Shown here in pieces: positions 1 through 12,691 of a DNA stretch of 64,000 nt; position 1 is the stretch's first letter, and each line of letters starts with the position of its first letter. Source of the DNA: Lithospermum erythrorhizon (lineage: Eukaryota; Streptophyta; Magnoliopsida; Boraginales; Boraginaceae); contig JADFUC010001497.1 in the NCBI GenBank assembly GCA_019722365.1, positions 124,001-188,000 of the forward strand, given 5' to 3'. A model generated the notes under the pieces. The model did no database searches, was not told the origin of the DNA, and worked only from the letters and a program-made list of their open reading frames with translations. A program made the position numbers and the translations under genes.

Positions 1-1285
1 AATTTACTCATACCCTACACTAAACATAAATAAGATAACAAACTCAGAGCAAACTTCACCTTGGCTAAGCACTACTTAGCGCCTCAAAGCTAGCCAATCG
101 ATCCTCACTTACTGCTCCCACGTCCCTAGTCCTAATTGCACACATTACAAAAAATAAAAATCACAACTCGTATCCATTTCAACCCTTTATCCTAATTTAA
201 ATACTGTGCTTTTTAAACTCATATTTCCGTTATAAATTACAACTTACGAAAAAGATTAATGGGTTATGTTTCCCCAAATAACAATCTCGATGATAAACCT
301 CGCTACCCGACTAAATTTATTAAATAGCCTATATCTTATTCAACTCCCAACATTTCCAAATAATTTCACAATTCCAATTTTACCCTTCTCCCAACCAATT
401 CTAACCATAACCCTCAATCCCTAATCCCTAAGTTCGTTTACTACCCAAAATCCCCCATTTAATTTCAACCTATTTGTTCCCTTAACACTCATAACTCATA
501 TTTGTATTCCAAAAACAATCACAATAACGGTCCACTAACTTATTTACATAATCCACCACATTTTAATGGGAAATAACTCACTTATCACCCGAAGCTCAAC
601 CACTATAACAACATCTCTACCCCAAATGATCATTATCAATCCCTATATTACAATTTAGGCCTAGACAATAATTATATTCAATAATTTATCCAAAAATCCA
701 AAGTCAACCCAAAAGTTCAAAAAGTCAACTGCCCTAAAAACATCCAAAATTTCACATCAAACACCATATTTCAATCCAAGAATAACTAATCTACAACCCA
801 AGAATCAATTGGAGCAATAAAATTCAAAATCTCAAAAAGTCAACAAAAGTCAAAGTTTGGAGATTTCACAAAATACTCAAAAATATCGCACCTTTTTTAC
901 CTTGAAACGACGGGGATGATGAGGAGAAACTTCTCCGAAAATTTTAGCTCCAAAGCTCGAGGATCAAGCGGAGAAAATTGAAAAAGAAAAAAAGAAAAAA
1001 AGAAAACAAGCAGGGAACTCGCTGTAGTACGCCAGAAGAAAGTTAAGAAGAAAAGAATGGTTTTGGGGCTTATTTGTGGTTTTATGGGTTGGGCCCAATA
1101 GCCCAACCGTGAAAGTCCGCATTATTTTAATTCGATGGTTATTGCTTTAACTTATTTCCCCGACACTTCTAACATTAACATTACCATTATAAAATATTGG
1201 CGAGTCTAAATTTACGAAAATAAATTAAAAATCTCATATTTTAGCTTATTAATTAACGAAGTCGCACTGATTTATATCCCCCACG
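1..1285. repeat. Long dispersed repeat, copy 1 (LTR-like, truncated by the window edge)
   Basis: This stretch aligns along its whole length with about 6279-7545, starting at an AATTTACT block and ending near AAGTCG at about 1258. Shared landmarks are the TAGCGCC..AATCGATCC block, TAGACAATAATTATAT, several short AAGTCAAC words and CCTTGAA..GATGATGAGG. Read on the minus strand, the last block gives a splice-donor-like AAG|GTAAAAA. The style (AAGTCAAC repeats, spliced leader) suggests an LTR or untranslated region of a Ty3/gypsy-type element in minus orientation. No gag or pol coding is visible, so the class is an inference. Confidence 0.55.
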
Positions 1286-3640
1286 GTGAGCCTCGCCCGA
1301 GACTCCGTACTCCGCCTCACTCCCCGATTTTCCCACATGCTCACCAGATTTAAAGCCCGCCTAAGATGATAGCGGGTTGGGGATTACTCATTGTATATTG
1401 AAACTATTGTAAACATGCACTTACATTTGATTGTGTTATGTACATTTGTGCAGATTGAATAGTTATCTTTCATTTTATATTGAATTACTTGTTGTGTTTA
1501 TTCTGCTTATTGCCATGCTATACGCCGCTTATCAAGTTATCGATCGTGTTAAGATTGAATAGTTATTTACATTTGTTATGTGATTGAATAGTTATTTGCG
1601 TGTCAGTGCTATCTGCGGATCTTCTTTAATTTATTCAGCTGCAAAGTGGATCGGAGACGGATGAAGCCTGCAGAGATGTGTGATTTAATTAAAATTCCCA
1701 GGCGGAGACGTAAGCGAGACGGTGATGAATAAAGTCCCAAAGTGAGACGGAGCGAGACGGATTAAGTGAAAATGGAGACGGTAATTTAAGACGGTTCGGA
1801 GATGTGACTTATTAAAAAGTGCACTTCTTCACATTCCTAAGGTATCAGAATTCCCATTCACCTACGCTTTTGTATTTGTTTAACAAAAAATTATTAATTT
1901 ATTGTATATGAAGCATATTATATGTTTTAAATTGAATCCTAATTCACAACAAGTTATATATGCATATTTAGTTATTATACAACATTCATATAATCACATA
2001 CATACTTGCGATTACATATATGCAAAGATGATGTACGCGAGGATATTTGTTCATCACTACCACAGTACTCCACTCATCACACGTTTATATAGATGAGAGG
2101 TTGCAACTCTACACTTTACATGTAATATGTCGGAAAAGATAACATATCACATTGAATGTATACGTATCCACTAATTCAATATTCTGATGCATTTATCATA
2201 TCTCCACTAATATTATTTTCAAATATAATATCTCCATTAACAATCGCTAATTAAATTGTAAAAATCATTACATTTTGAATAAAATGGAGACGGACTCGAG
2301 ACGGACTGCCTCTTTCCCTGCCTCCAATTTTAACTTATCTCCAAACTCGCCGCCACGAGACGTGTCCGAGACGCACTGCCTCTACCCTGCCTCCATATAA
2401 GCCCGTTTTCACCGCTCCACTACGGAGATCGGACGTGAGACGGGTTTTCAACTTCGTATTTCCTCAAAGCCTCCTACAAAATCGAGGGAAATTCAAAAAG
2501 CCACTTTCTAATGGAGACGGATGGAGAATACGGACGGACACGTGATTCCGTAATCTCATTCCCTATATATATCTCCCACATTATCATCATTCCAACTATT
2601 TTTTTTCCCAAAACCCACAAACATAATATCATCTTTTTATGTTATTAATTTCTTATTTCCATATAATTTTATTGTCTACTAACATTAAATTTTATTTTTA
2701 TTTTTGTAGGTCACTTTAAAGAGGTAAATGACAATACTTGAATCAATTTTTTTTTTTTTATTTCTATGTAATTTATATTTGTTATATTTGTAATTTTATA
2801 TTTGTTACTTTTTGTCAGTAGGAAATATTACAAGTTTCAAATAGGTAATTTGATTTTTATTTTAATTTTAGGTTGAATGTTAGATGTTTATACGAATAAA
2901 CTGTTAATAATGGCTTGATGTTTATATGAATTAATGTTTGATTTTTATATATGAATATGATGTTTAATATGTATTGTTCTATGAATTGTTATATTTTTTT
3001 ATGCAATCTTTTGAGTTTTTATATTTGTTTGTATGAGTTGGATAAATTGGAATCTTTTGATATTTGTTTTATCATTTGGATGGGTTTTTAGAGGCCAGAA
3101 ACCGTTGTCGCATGTTATCAGCAAAGAACCGGCCGTTTTAATAAAAATTGCGTAAACGCCGGCCGGGACGTGAGACGGTCCGAGACGAGAGTTTGAATTT
3201 TTAAAAATCGTCTTCCAACGGTGGAGTCGGGTAGGAGTCGGATTGCATTTACAGTGGAACGGAGTCGGTCAAGTGAAGTTGGTTCTATGTGAGTCGGGGA
3301 ACATGGAGACGGGGTTTGAAATGGGGACCACGGAGTACGGGCCTGGAGTCGGGAACATGGAGACGGGTCAAGTCAAATGAGACGGGTTCGAGTCGGATAC
3401 GGGAGACGGTACGGGGAGTCGGGTTACGGAGACGGTCACGGTTGAAGCCCGAAAATATTTGGGTCGCTTTTGAGTTTGAATGGGAGACGTGGTGGTAGTG
3501 ATTTAGAGATTTACAAAAGGCTGCCGGATGGTTCCCACTCCATCCCGTCTCCAATTGACAACAGAGACGGCTCGAGACGGACGCGTCTTTGCCCGTAGAT
3601 TTCTAATAGTTACTCTATACCCTTGTTTTTCCTACCATAA
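1286..3640. mobile_element. GAGACGG-rich block, probably a non-autonomous hAT-like element
   Basis: About seventeen copies of GAGACGG, plus GAGTCGG variants, are concentrated at 1640-1810, 2280-2530 and 3160-3600. AT-rich sequence without coding potential lies between them. Clustered short motifs of this kind are typical subterminal transposase-binding repeats of plant hAT elements, and other hAT copies in this window have analogous but different motifs. No convincing terminal inverted repeat or target duplication was found, so the ends and the class are uncertain. The short ORFs here are by-products of the repeat. Confidence 0.4.
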
Positions 3641-4271
3641 ATATACTAACATTCACTTTGTATTTGAACAAGAAGGTTTATATAATGAAGAGATTTGAGA
3701 TCAGAGGAGCATATTAATTTGTTCCCTCTCTACAATATGGTGTATGTGTTATATCGAGGGGACGATTTGAGCTATTACGGTTTATATAATGGTTGTGTTT
3801 ATGGAGCACTTGTATATATAGTTCTTAGTAAATGTGATAAGTTGCATTTTGGTCCTGAATAAGTGGCAACATATTTGATCTCTAAAAGTCCAAGATATAC
3901 GAAAGTAATTTATCTCTAAAGGATAAATTTTGCAAAATTTGTCTCTATTTTAAACGTTAAAAACACTGGATTTAATGTGTAACATTATCACTTTGAGGAT
4001 CATATCGCAATATTTGTGCCATTTTCGGATACTAAATATGCTAATCGTAATTCTGCTGGGACTAAATCGGTAACTTTGTCATACTTATTAAGATCATATT
4101 TAGAATTAATTCTAGTTTTATGGTATTAATTATGAATTAGTTGTTGCTAATGCATTTCACCTTTCTATGGTGTACGTGATTGTTACCATCGATGTCCTTT
4201 TATAGTCGGAAACATTGATGAAAGTAATTCTAGTGAATTAGTTGTTTCTAGCAGCATTATGCTTTTCTGGT
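3641..4271. other. AT-rich spacer
   Basis: No coding potential, RNA gene or clear repeat structure is visible between the GAGACGG block and the Mutator-like element. Confidence 0.6.
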
Positions 4272-5759
4272 TAATTCGTATTTTGTCCCCCCAACTATCG
4301 CTAGCTTCTATGTAGCTTCTCCACTATCAGGCTTTTTAGGCTCCATTCTAAACTATTTTATCGTTTTTCGCGCCAGCGATTCCCAAACTATTTTTCATTT
4401 CCTCAGGCTGGTCCTCACTGGACATTTTTACAGCAAAATACAGATTTTCGATACAAAATAACTATTTTGCCCCAACATTAATTAACGTATAACAGACACA
4501 TTTTACATAATTAAAATAAAACCTACAATTGTCTCTACTCCCTACCCCTACCCCCTACCCCTACACAAAATAATTGCTTGAATACAATACATGGGACAAG
4601 ATGAAGTATATTTTGCACATAATTGGTCTGAAAAACAGTGCCTTACGATTCAACTGCTGTCAAAAATCTCAGCCTTACTATTTAGATATAGCAATTAGCA
4701 AGTGCAAGACCAACACTAACCGTTCAAGATATTTATAATAGTTCCATTTGGAATTTGAATTAAATTAATCCAAAAATTAAAATTCATTGAAGAATCACAA
4801 CAAACTTCCTTCTTCTATAATAACAAGATTTCAAATTAATTTCAAATTTCAGTTTTTTCTTCAAGATTTTAATATTTTATATTCTGGGTGATTCCACTCC
4901 GCCTCGAGTCGCACGCCCCCGAGGTTGTAGTCGTTATCAACTCAGAGTATCCGAAGCCAATTATACGATGGTTGACACAAAAATAAATTCCGTTGTAAAT
5001 CAAATAAAACCCTATAGTTTGATAAAGTAAATATAGTTCGAAAGTTCAAAATATTTCCATACGTAGTTTAACCATCGTACACGCTCTAATCCAAACTAAA
5101 ATGCAAAATTAATAACATTACGTCCAAAATACTCCATAAAACAGCTTTTATAAATTTTCAAAGACTAAAAAATGTATCACGAAGTCTAAGTACACCAAAA
5201 ATAATTGAGTAGAAAAGATGATCGCTTGAGGATCCTAGCCACCCGTCTCACCTAAGTAAAACAACGACACTACGAACTCAACAGCCTTCTCACGTTGTAC
5301 TGGCTAACTGAGTCAGCGGGTGTTCCTCGACAGCCTTTAGCGGAAATGTATCACCTTACCCAATAATTTTAACGAGATACAACAAGAGATAAACATGCCG
5401 ACGCATAGAGTATACGATATGTAAAGAAATAAACTAAGTATTCCTAGTGTCACAATAGTAATAACCATCATCACATATACACATTTTAAAGGACTCACTT
5501 ACGTTATTCTAGGTGATATATCCAGAGATAGCATGTCATACACTCAAGCAAACAAAACACATAAGTTCTCTAGTACAACAGTTATAACACAATAACAATA
5601 TAATAACTCCGTAAAAACAAGCACTTGGGATAAAGATCTATATTCTTTCGCATTTCTACATCCACCCAATGTCAACACAATGCAAGACCATGCACACAAT
5701 AACTTATCCGACATTTATATAATGTCGTTGCCCTTTCCGGCGGGCTCACCCACGTAACA

Positions 5760-5870
5760 TAACATAATATCATATCATATCCTTTTCCCGGCAGGCTCAC
5801 CCTTCGCTCACCCATAGAACATCATATCATATCCTTTTCCCGGCAGGCTCACCCTTCGATCACCCATACA
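5760..5870. repeat. Short tandem duplication
   Basis: A unit of about 50 bases containing ATCATATCATATCC, TTTTCCCGGCAGGCTCACCC and ATCACCCATA-like tails is present twice in tandem, with a more diverged GGCGGGCTCACCC unit just before it. It lies inside the Mutator-like element in the LTR-like sequence. No function is evident. Confidence 0.6.
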
Positions 5871-6278
5871 ATATCACAAAACACACCCCATCTGCACAAA
5901 CGACCTCTACATGCGACTCTAACATGCCCACATCCTAACATGGTGTGACCACTCTCTATATGAAACCAAACATGACCAACAACTAACATCACACCAACAT
6001 ACCAACCATGACAACCACAATCACACACGACTCAACCAACATCACAACAACGAACAACCCAGATAGAACAACAAAGCAACAATCTCACAACATTCTCGAT
6101 ATAAGGCAGCCCTAATATACCCAAGTCAACAATTTCATATAGAATATACTAACGTATTTAATATAACATTTGCTAATTTACCTTAACATTTCAATTTACT
6201 TCCTAACAACTCAACATTTCACAAATTCACAACTACTCCTAATGTATAAGTTCATAACACAAATACATAATCACATAT

Positions 6279-7545
6279 CAATTTACTACACTTCACTCAA
6301 ACGTAAATAATGTTATCAAACGAGCGACAATCCCCACCTCTTGGCTGGGCATCGCCTAGCGCCCAAGCAGTCAATCGATCCGCAAGCTTTTCCCGCTTTC
6401 CGAGTCTAGCACCTAAAAAAATACAATTACTACTAATTTTGTTATAAATTATCTTTTAGCAACTTTTTAATACCCATTAGTCCCTTTAAGTGAAATATTA
6501 CTAGTTAAACTTCAACGATACACTAAACGACAAAGTTCCAACAAATCCTAAATCTTAAACTTTCGGCCCTCACACTAACCCAAATACTAACACCTTAAAC
6601 AATTCCAAACAATCCGAATTATTAGCTTTTCCAACTAGTTAAACCCATTTCTAACAACCCCAAATTCCAAAACCCGACTACTACTCAAACTAATAAAAAC
6701 TTATTTCATCATAAACTCATCCAACAACTTTTAAAACACAATTTCACCTCTAAACAACTATAATAAAAGTCCAAAAACATAATTATATCATTTTTGAAGA
6801 CGCTTCGACAAAAAGTCAAAACGAAGTCAACCCAAAAAGTCAACCCAACTTTCCAACACTTTTCTTACCCCTAAAATCATTATTATAATCTCTATACTAT
6901 AATTTCGGCCTAGACAATAATTATATACGATATTAATCCCAAAAAGTCCAAGTCAAAACTTTAAAATTCCAGCAAGTCAACGGCCCTAAACGTCACAAAT
7001 TACATCCAAACACGTACTTCAACTCAAGAACAACTAATTTGAAGCCCAAGAATCAATTGAAACAATAAAAATCGAAAACCCAAAAGTCAACAAAAGTCAA
7101 CCTAGTCGAAACTCGAGAAATACACAAAAAGTTTCTGCTTTTTTTACCTTGAATCGAAGAGGATGATGAGGGGAAACTCTCCAAAAAATTTGAGGTCCAA
7201 AGCTTCATGGAACGAGGAGAAATCGGGTAAAATAAATTTGAAGGGTGTTTTTCGCGTTTGTTCCGCCGATTTCGGTGTTAAGGCCGATGCTTTTTGTTTC
7301 TCCTTTGGGCCTCGGGGTGGTTTAAGTAAGCTGATCGCCCAATTAGTTTACAAGCGAACTCACTGCTTTTAATTCAATCGATACCTCTCGCTTTAACTTA
7401 TCTGGTCCATAAATACCAAACTTAACATTTATCATACATAAAATATAAAATGGTTTCAAATTTTACGTTAACTAATTTAATAATCCCACATTTTAAGTTA
7501 TTAATTACAAGTCGTTACCGGTTTTTACATTTGGGCGCTGTTTGT
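6279..7545. repeat. Long dispersed repeat, copy 2 (inside the Mutator-like element)
   Basis: This is collinear with 1-1285 and similar in length, with frequent substitutions and small indels. It shares the AATCGATCC, TAGACAATAATTATAT and GATGATGAGG landmarks. The repeat probably continues upstream to about 4900, beyond what copy 1 shows before the window edge. No intact coding sequence is present. Confidence 0.6.
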
Positions 7546-8142
7546 TTGTCAAGTTTATATGAAAAAAGGATTGATTTTATTGCACTGAGTGGCTCAATGG
7601 ATTCATATCTCTGCCTCGATGCATTGCTGGATGGTCAACGATGGCCGACTTCAAAGGGTTGAATACTTTAATCGATTCTTGTATTTAATGTCGATTCAAG
7701 TTGGGTTGATTTTATTGAATGAACGACGGTCAACGACGGTTGACTTCGCAGTTTGGATAATTTCTGAGCGGGGCAGTGGATGGAAACTCCGGCAGTACGC
7801 GCGCGGGGAGGTCAGATGCGAGGAAGCCAAGGATAAAAGAAAGGAGGTTACCGAAAATTTAAGGGGATGTATGGGGAAGCTGGTAGCGAAGCCAGATAAG
7901 AAAAGATGTTTTATTTTAATTATGTAAAATATTTATCCCTATACTTTAGTTAATATTGAGCAAAATAGTTATTTTGTACCGAAATGTATGTTTTGGCTGT
8001 AAAAATCAAGGAGTGATTTCAACCTCGAAACGAAAAATAGTTTAGGGACCATGGTTTGAAACGATAAATAGTTTAGAAATCAAAGTTCTAAACAAACTCC
8101 TGGAGGCTGGTGAACCACATGAAACCAACGCGATAATTCGTA

Positions 8143-8536
8143 AAATCAAAATACTTAATTAGCCTATTACGCTGCTTAAATAGAATATGTATCCGGCAGA
8201 TAGTTCTTGATGTATAACCTATCATCTCTTCGTATTGTTAATTGTGTACTTATGTACTTATATCACAAAGTTTAATATTTCTTCTCTAATTTTAATGGTT
8301 AAACTGATAGTTGAGTATATTTTATACACTATACATCACTAATCACTAATATACATTAAAAGTCAGTTTCACAAGCGATCATGCTTTTTTCCGCTTTTTT
8401 CCTTTTTCACACTATTCATTACTAAATTAACCTTTTCTAAAATCTAAAAGTTAGGCAAAATATTATATTTTTAATTAATACCTCATCTTAATTGATAAGT
8501 CATGAGTCAGGAATAATTTCAATTACTATTAAATAA
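8143..8536. other. AT-rich spacer
   Basis: Nothing recognisable lies between the Mutator-like element and the first MITE. Confidence 0.6.
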
Positions 8537-8538
8537 TA

Positions 8539-8789
8539 CTCCTCCGTTTTTAGTTGTCCTTTTTAGCAATTTGCACATAGACAAGTGAAAAGAAAATACT
8601 ATAAAGCGCATTGAAAACGAGAATGACAATCAATTTAAACAATATCATTGGTTGGTTGTTTATTTCAAGAGAAAAAATAATCAAAAAAGTACATTAAAAA
8701 TGTAAAAAACTATTTATTATGCTAAAACGACAACTATAAAAAAAACAAATTTTTCGTGGGCTTAAACGACAACTATAAAAAACGAGGAG
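8539..8789. mobile_element. Stowaway-type MITE
   Basis: The ends are CTCCTCCGTTTTTAGTTGTC and a near-perfect inverse ending AACGAGGAG. TA dinucleotides flank both sides (8537-8538 and 8790-8791). CTCC(C/T)CCGT ends with a TA target duplication are diagnostic for Stowaway MITEs of the Tc1/mariner superfamily. The element is 251 bp and non-coding. Confidence 0.85.
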
Positions 8790-8856
8790 TAATATATTTT
8801 ATGTAGACCTATTTTTATTATTATTATAATAAGTGCTAGTTAAATAATCATATGCT

Positions 8857-8940
8857 TGTGTAGAAATTATTATTATTATTATTATTATTGTTATTATTTA
8901 TTATTATTATGTAGAACTATTGTTATTATTATTATAATAC
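8857..8940. repeat. ATT/TTA microsatellite
   Basis: An imperfect run of ATT trinucleotides directly abuts the second MITE. Confidence 0.8.
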
Positions 8941-9193
8941 TCCCTCCATTTTTTTAGTTGTCGTTTTAGCCATTTGCACATAGATTAAGAAAAAGTAAAA
9001 ATAGTCAAAAAAGTGCATTGAAAATATAGAATGACAATCAATTGAAATAATATCATTGGTTGGTTGTTTATTTTAAGAGAAAGTAGTCAAAAAGTACATT
9101 GAAAATGTAAAAATGTTATTTATTATGCTAAAACGACAACTATAAAAAATAATTTTTTTGACCTAAACGACAACTATAAAAAAATGTAGAAGA
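8940..9193. mobile_element. Stowaway-type MITE, right end degenerate
   Basis: It begins CTCCCTCCATTTTTTTAGTTG after a TA and shares the interior of the MITE at 8539 (ATCATTGGTTGGTTGTTTATTT, AAACGACAACTATAAAAAA). The right inverted repeat is eroded after ATAAAAAAATG. Confidence 0.75.
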
Positions 9194-9226
9194 TGATTAG
9201 TTAAATAATCATATGATTGGTATAGA

Positions 9227-9228
<2 letters not shown>

Positions 9229-9280
<52 letters not shown>

Positions 9281-9307
9281 GTTGTTGTTGTTGTTGTTGT
9301 TGTTGTT
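9229..9307. repeat. Compound (ATT)n(GTT)n microsatellite
   Basis: More than fifteen ATT units run directly into about eight GTT units. Confidence 0.9.
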
Positions 9308-9310
9308 TTT

Positions 9311-9892
9311 ATTTAATTCTCAAGCATATATGAATTTTATATATTGTCATCTACAAAATCTAAATTATACCAATTTAAATGACATGTAAATAAATAATCC
9401 GATGATACTATATTGATTATCAATTGCCAATATATTTACCGCAGCGACATCGTTCGTTAAAGTAATATGTGTATCTTCGCTTAATTCATCTCAATTTTGG
9501 TGATACTGATATATATCTTTCTTCCAATCTTGATTACAAATGTCACCTTCGTAGATATTTGGCACAATTTGCAGCTGACAAATTAATATGTAGCATATCT
9601 TTATATGCTTTTGGTAGAATTATTGTTATTGTTATTATTATTATTAATTATCCATTTGAATCATAATAGATGTTAACTACTAATAATTTTAGTTTCAGTT
9701 AACAAATAATGATAAAGTCATATACCAAAGATTGTGATTTCCAATAAATTATTTCATCCGCTCTATGTACGAAATTCAAGCACGCCCGGTCCTAAACTCA
9801 AGGTTTGACATAACTATGTCAGAATAAATTTTCTTTCATTCTCTTCGAACTTTATGCGATAGCAAAATCATAAAGAAAAATATACAAATCGA
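9311..9892. other. AT-rich spacer
   Basis: No gene or repeat structure is recognised. Confidence 0.55.
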
Positions 9893-12166
9893 ATACCAAA
9901 TTATTTCCTTAATATTATCATTATAGACAACGTGTTCCCCAAGTGAAGTTGACGGCAATCAAGAGGTCTAGAACATGTTAATATGATTAATGTGTCATGT
10001 ATAAAATTCTTTTTCTTTTTCTTAATCGGAAGAAAAAGATATGAGATGTTTAAATTGAAGATTCTCTTTCATCTTTTAAAACTAATTTATCTATTCGCCA
10101 AGTATAATTGTATTTTGACATTATTATTTGAATAATATAAATTTTGATTAATATTATATTACTAATGTTTTACTAAAATATTATTACATACCTGATTTGA
10201 TATATATTATTTAAGTTTATAAAAACTCCATTATTTTTATTAAATATGTATTAATAATAATATATTATTAATAATTTAAGTAATATTATTATAAAAGTAT
10301 ACTTGAAATAAAAATATACTAGAAAACAAATAAATATTGTCCATAAAAGTAATCCGTCGCTACATATAATAAATATATACTAATGATATTTTTTAAAATT
10401 ATTTAATCATCATATTTTACCGCAACCTTTGGGTAATGGCACTAAAAGTTAGTTTCTGCCCACGATCAAAAGATTCTCTCAAAAATAAAATATTAATTAA
10501 AAAACGAAGAAGTGTAAGTTTTTACACAATTTTTAGAATGATTTCGAATTAAACATAAAAAAATACGTCAAATATTTAAAAAATCGATCGTGATCTCGCG
10601 ATCACACGCCTCCTTTCGCTTATTACTTTTAAATACGTATAAATGAATCAATACAGATATTCCTGTACATGGTGCTAATTGGTGTACAATTCTAGCTATT
10701 TGTGATATACTAGAAAAGAATTTAGATATGTCTCATTTGTTTATACAAATATAACAATCAACTTCCTCTTTATAAATACGTAGTGATAGATTATTTTATA
10801 TTAACAATTTAGGTATATTTAACAAATGTGCATGTATAATTTTATTAATTGCACACAATTAAAAATATCATTTGTTACTAATATAACTATATAAACAACG
10901 AATGTATCAGTTAAAAATTCCAGTGAAATAGATTTTATGGATTGATATCAAATACATTACAAGTATCTATTTATAAGTGCTTCAAGATACAATACATACG
11001 ATAAAACATTTCTTTCATTTCCTGAAATAACAAGAGCTAATTTCTTTTCTCTCTTTCATTATTCATCTTCTTCTTCCTACACAAGACGACTTGGTGTGCA
11101 AGACAAGACATCCATTATTTCCATAACACATTTAATATAGACGATTCATACCAATTTTGATAAGATATCAAAACAATTAATATAAAGAAAGTGTACCAGC
11201 AGTCAGATGGCGGCACATTTATAGCTAATTCAAGAAACGGTATTTACGTACCCATTTTTAATTATTTGACATATTTATGTTTAATTCGATAACATTCCAA
11301 AATTGTGCAAACTTGAACACCTTCAAATTTTTTCTAATTAATATTATCAATATTTCGATCATGTCAATTCTTTAAATATACTATGAAAAATACAGTAAAA
11401 TACGATGATTAAATATTTTTTTTAAAATCAGTATTATCAATTTTATAGCACGATATGTTTCTTTTTTGGATAATATTTATTTTGATTTATAGTACATTTT
11501 AGTTCAAGTATAATTTTATTAGTAATACTTCCTTTCATTTTTGGTTTGTCGCTAGTGTAAATTTTGCTTCAAAGTCATTTGTCATTCTAAATTAAAAGTT
11601 GTACTTTTACATTTTCAATGTACTTTTTGATTAATTTTTCATCAACCAACCAATGATATAGTTTTAAATAATTGTGATTCCACATTTTCAATGTATTTTT
11701 TGACAAGTTTTTCTTTTCTTTAATCTATGTGCAAATTCAAGTTAACGACAAATAAAAACGGAGGGGCGATACTTAAATTATTAATATACATATTCTTAAT
11801 ACATACCAACAAAAATAGTAATTTTTATAAACTTAAACACTATATGTCAATCAATATGTAATAATATTTTTGTAAACAAATAAAATTTAGTAATAATATG
11901 TTATTCAAAATTACATTATATTTAAATGAATCATACTAATCAAACACAATTGCTAATTCTTGACAAAAAAGATAATTAGTTCAAAAAGATGAAAGATCTT
12001 CAATTTCAACATCTCCTTTCTTTTGCTCTACCTAAGAAAAGAAAAGAAAAAATTGTTGCATGGCCCATTAATCATGTTAATATGTTGTAGAACCACTTGA
12101 TTAGTTCATGACCTCACGGGAACACATTATTTAAAATGATAATATTAGAAAAATGATTTTGGTACT
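9893..12166. mobile_element. Element with long (about 400 bp) terminal inverted repeats
   Basis: About 9893-10330 is the inverse of about 11780-12166. The arms share TACCAAA..TAATATTATCAT, GTGTTCCC, GTTAATATGATTAATG and a GAAAGAT..TTCAA block. No transposase ORF is present in the 1.4 kb between the arms. The layout fits a non-autonomous foldback or Mutator-like element, but no convincing target duplication was found. A Stowaway MITE (11528-11769) is inserted beside the right arm. Confidence 0.6.
11528..11769. mobile_element. Stowaway-type MITE, inverted relative to the other two
   Basis: It is flanked by TA (11526-11527 and 11770-11771) with ends CTTCCTTTC..GGAGGGGCGA. Its interior matches the reverse complement of the MITEs at 8539 and 8940 (AACCAACCAATGATAT, TTTGCTTCAAAG). 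The duplicate at 12187-12640 lacks it and so shows the unoccupied site. Confidence 0.75.
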
Positions 12167-12186
12167 CCCACTTAAGTCGATAATAA

Positions 12187-12631
12187 AACTTTTATTTAGT
12201 ATTATTATCAATTTTATAGCACGATAGGTTCCTTTTTTGGATAATGTTTATTTTATTTTATAGTACATTTTATTTCAAGTCTAATTTTATTAGTAATATT
12301 ACTCAAACTATTAATATATACTATTTTTAATACATATTCAACAAAAATAATAATTTTTAAACTTAAATATTATATGTCAATCATGTAATAATATTTTTTA
12401 GTAAAACAAATAAATTTAACAATAATATTAACATCCAAAATTACATTATTCAAATAATGAAGCAAACACAATTACACTTGATGAAAAGATAATTAGTTTC
12501 AAAAGATGAAAGATCTTCAATTTCAACATCTCCTCTCTTTTCCTCCAGCTCATAAAAGAAAAGAAAAAATTGTTATATGTCACATTAATCATATTAGCAT
12601 GTTGTAGAACCTCTCGATTAGTTGGAAAAAC

Positions 12632-12640
<9 letters not shown>
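12187..12640. repeat. Direct duplicate of about 11420-12130 without the MITE
   Basis: It matches 11420-11526 plus 11772-12130. Shared blocks include TATCAATTTTATAGCACGATA, GAAAGATCTTCAATTTCAAC and ATGTTGTAGAACC. Where the first copy has the 242-bp Stowaway element, this copy reads straight through from TTAGTAATATTACTC to ATTAATATATAC. Confidence 0.75.

Positions 12641-12688
<48 letters not shown>
12632..12688. repeat. (ATT)n microsatellite
   Basis: About eighteen consecutive ATT units, at the end of the duplicated block. Confidence 0.9.

Positions 12689-12690
<2 letters not shown>

Positions 12691-12691
<1 letters not shown>

Larger units (their letters stand above)
4281..8133. mobile_element. 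Mutator-like element with long terminal inverted repeats
   Basis: About 4281-4527 is an inverted repeat of about 7905-8133. Matching segments include CTAAACTATTT..TCGTTT, ACAAAATAACTATTTTGC and TTTTACATAATTAAAATAAAAC; the outermost 50-80 bases have diverged. Both ends are flanked by the same 9 bases, TAATTCGTA (4272-4280 and 8134-8142), the target-duplication length expected for Mutator-like elements. No transposase is encoded, so the element is non-autonomous. Its interior carries the second copy of the long LTR-like repeat (about 6279-7545) and related upstream sequence. Confidence 0.7.

Noticed and set aside
3285..3554. Overlapping ORFs on both strands
   Set aside because: Arise from the GAGACGG/GAGTCGG repeats, which lack stop codons; no domain recognised.
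5760..5870. CRISPR-like short repeats
   Set aside because: Only two to three imperfect adjacent units without unique spacers, in plant nuclear DNA; a plain tandem duplication.
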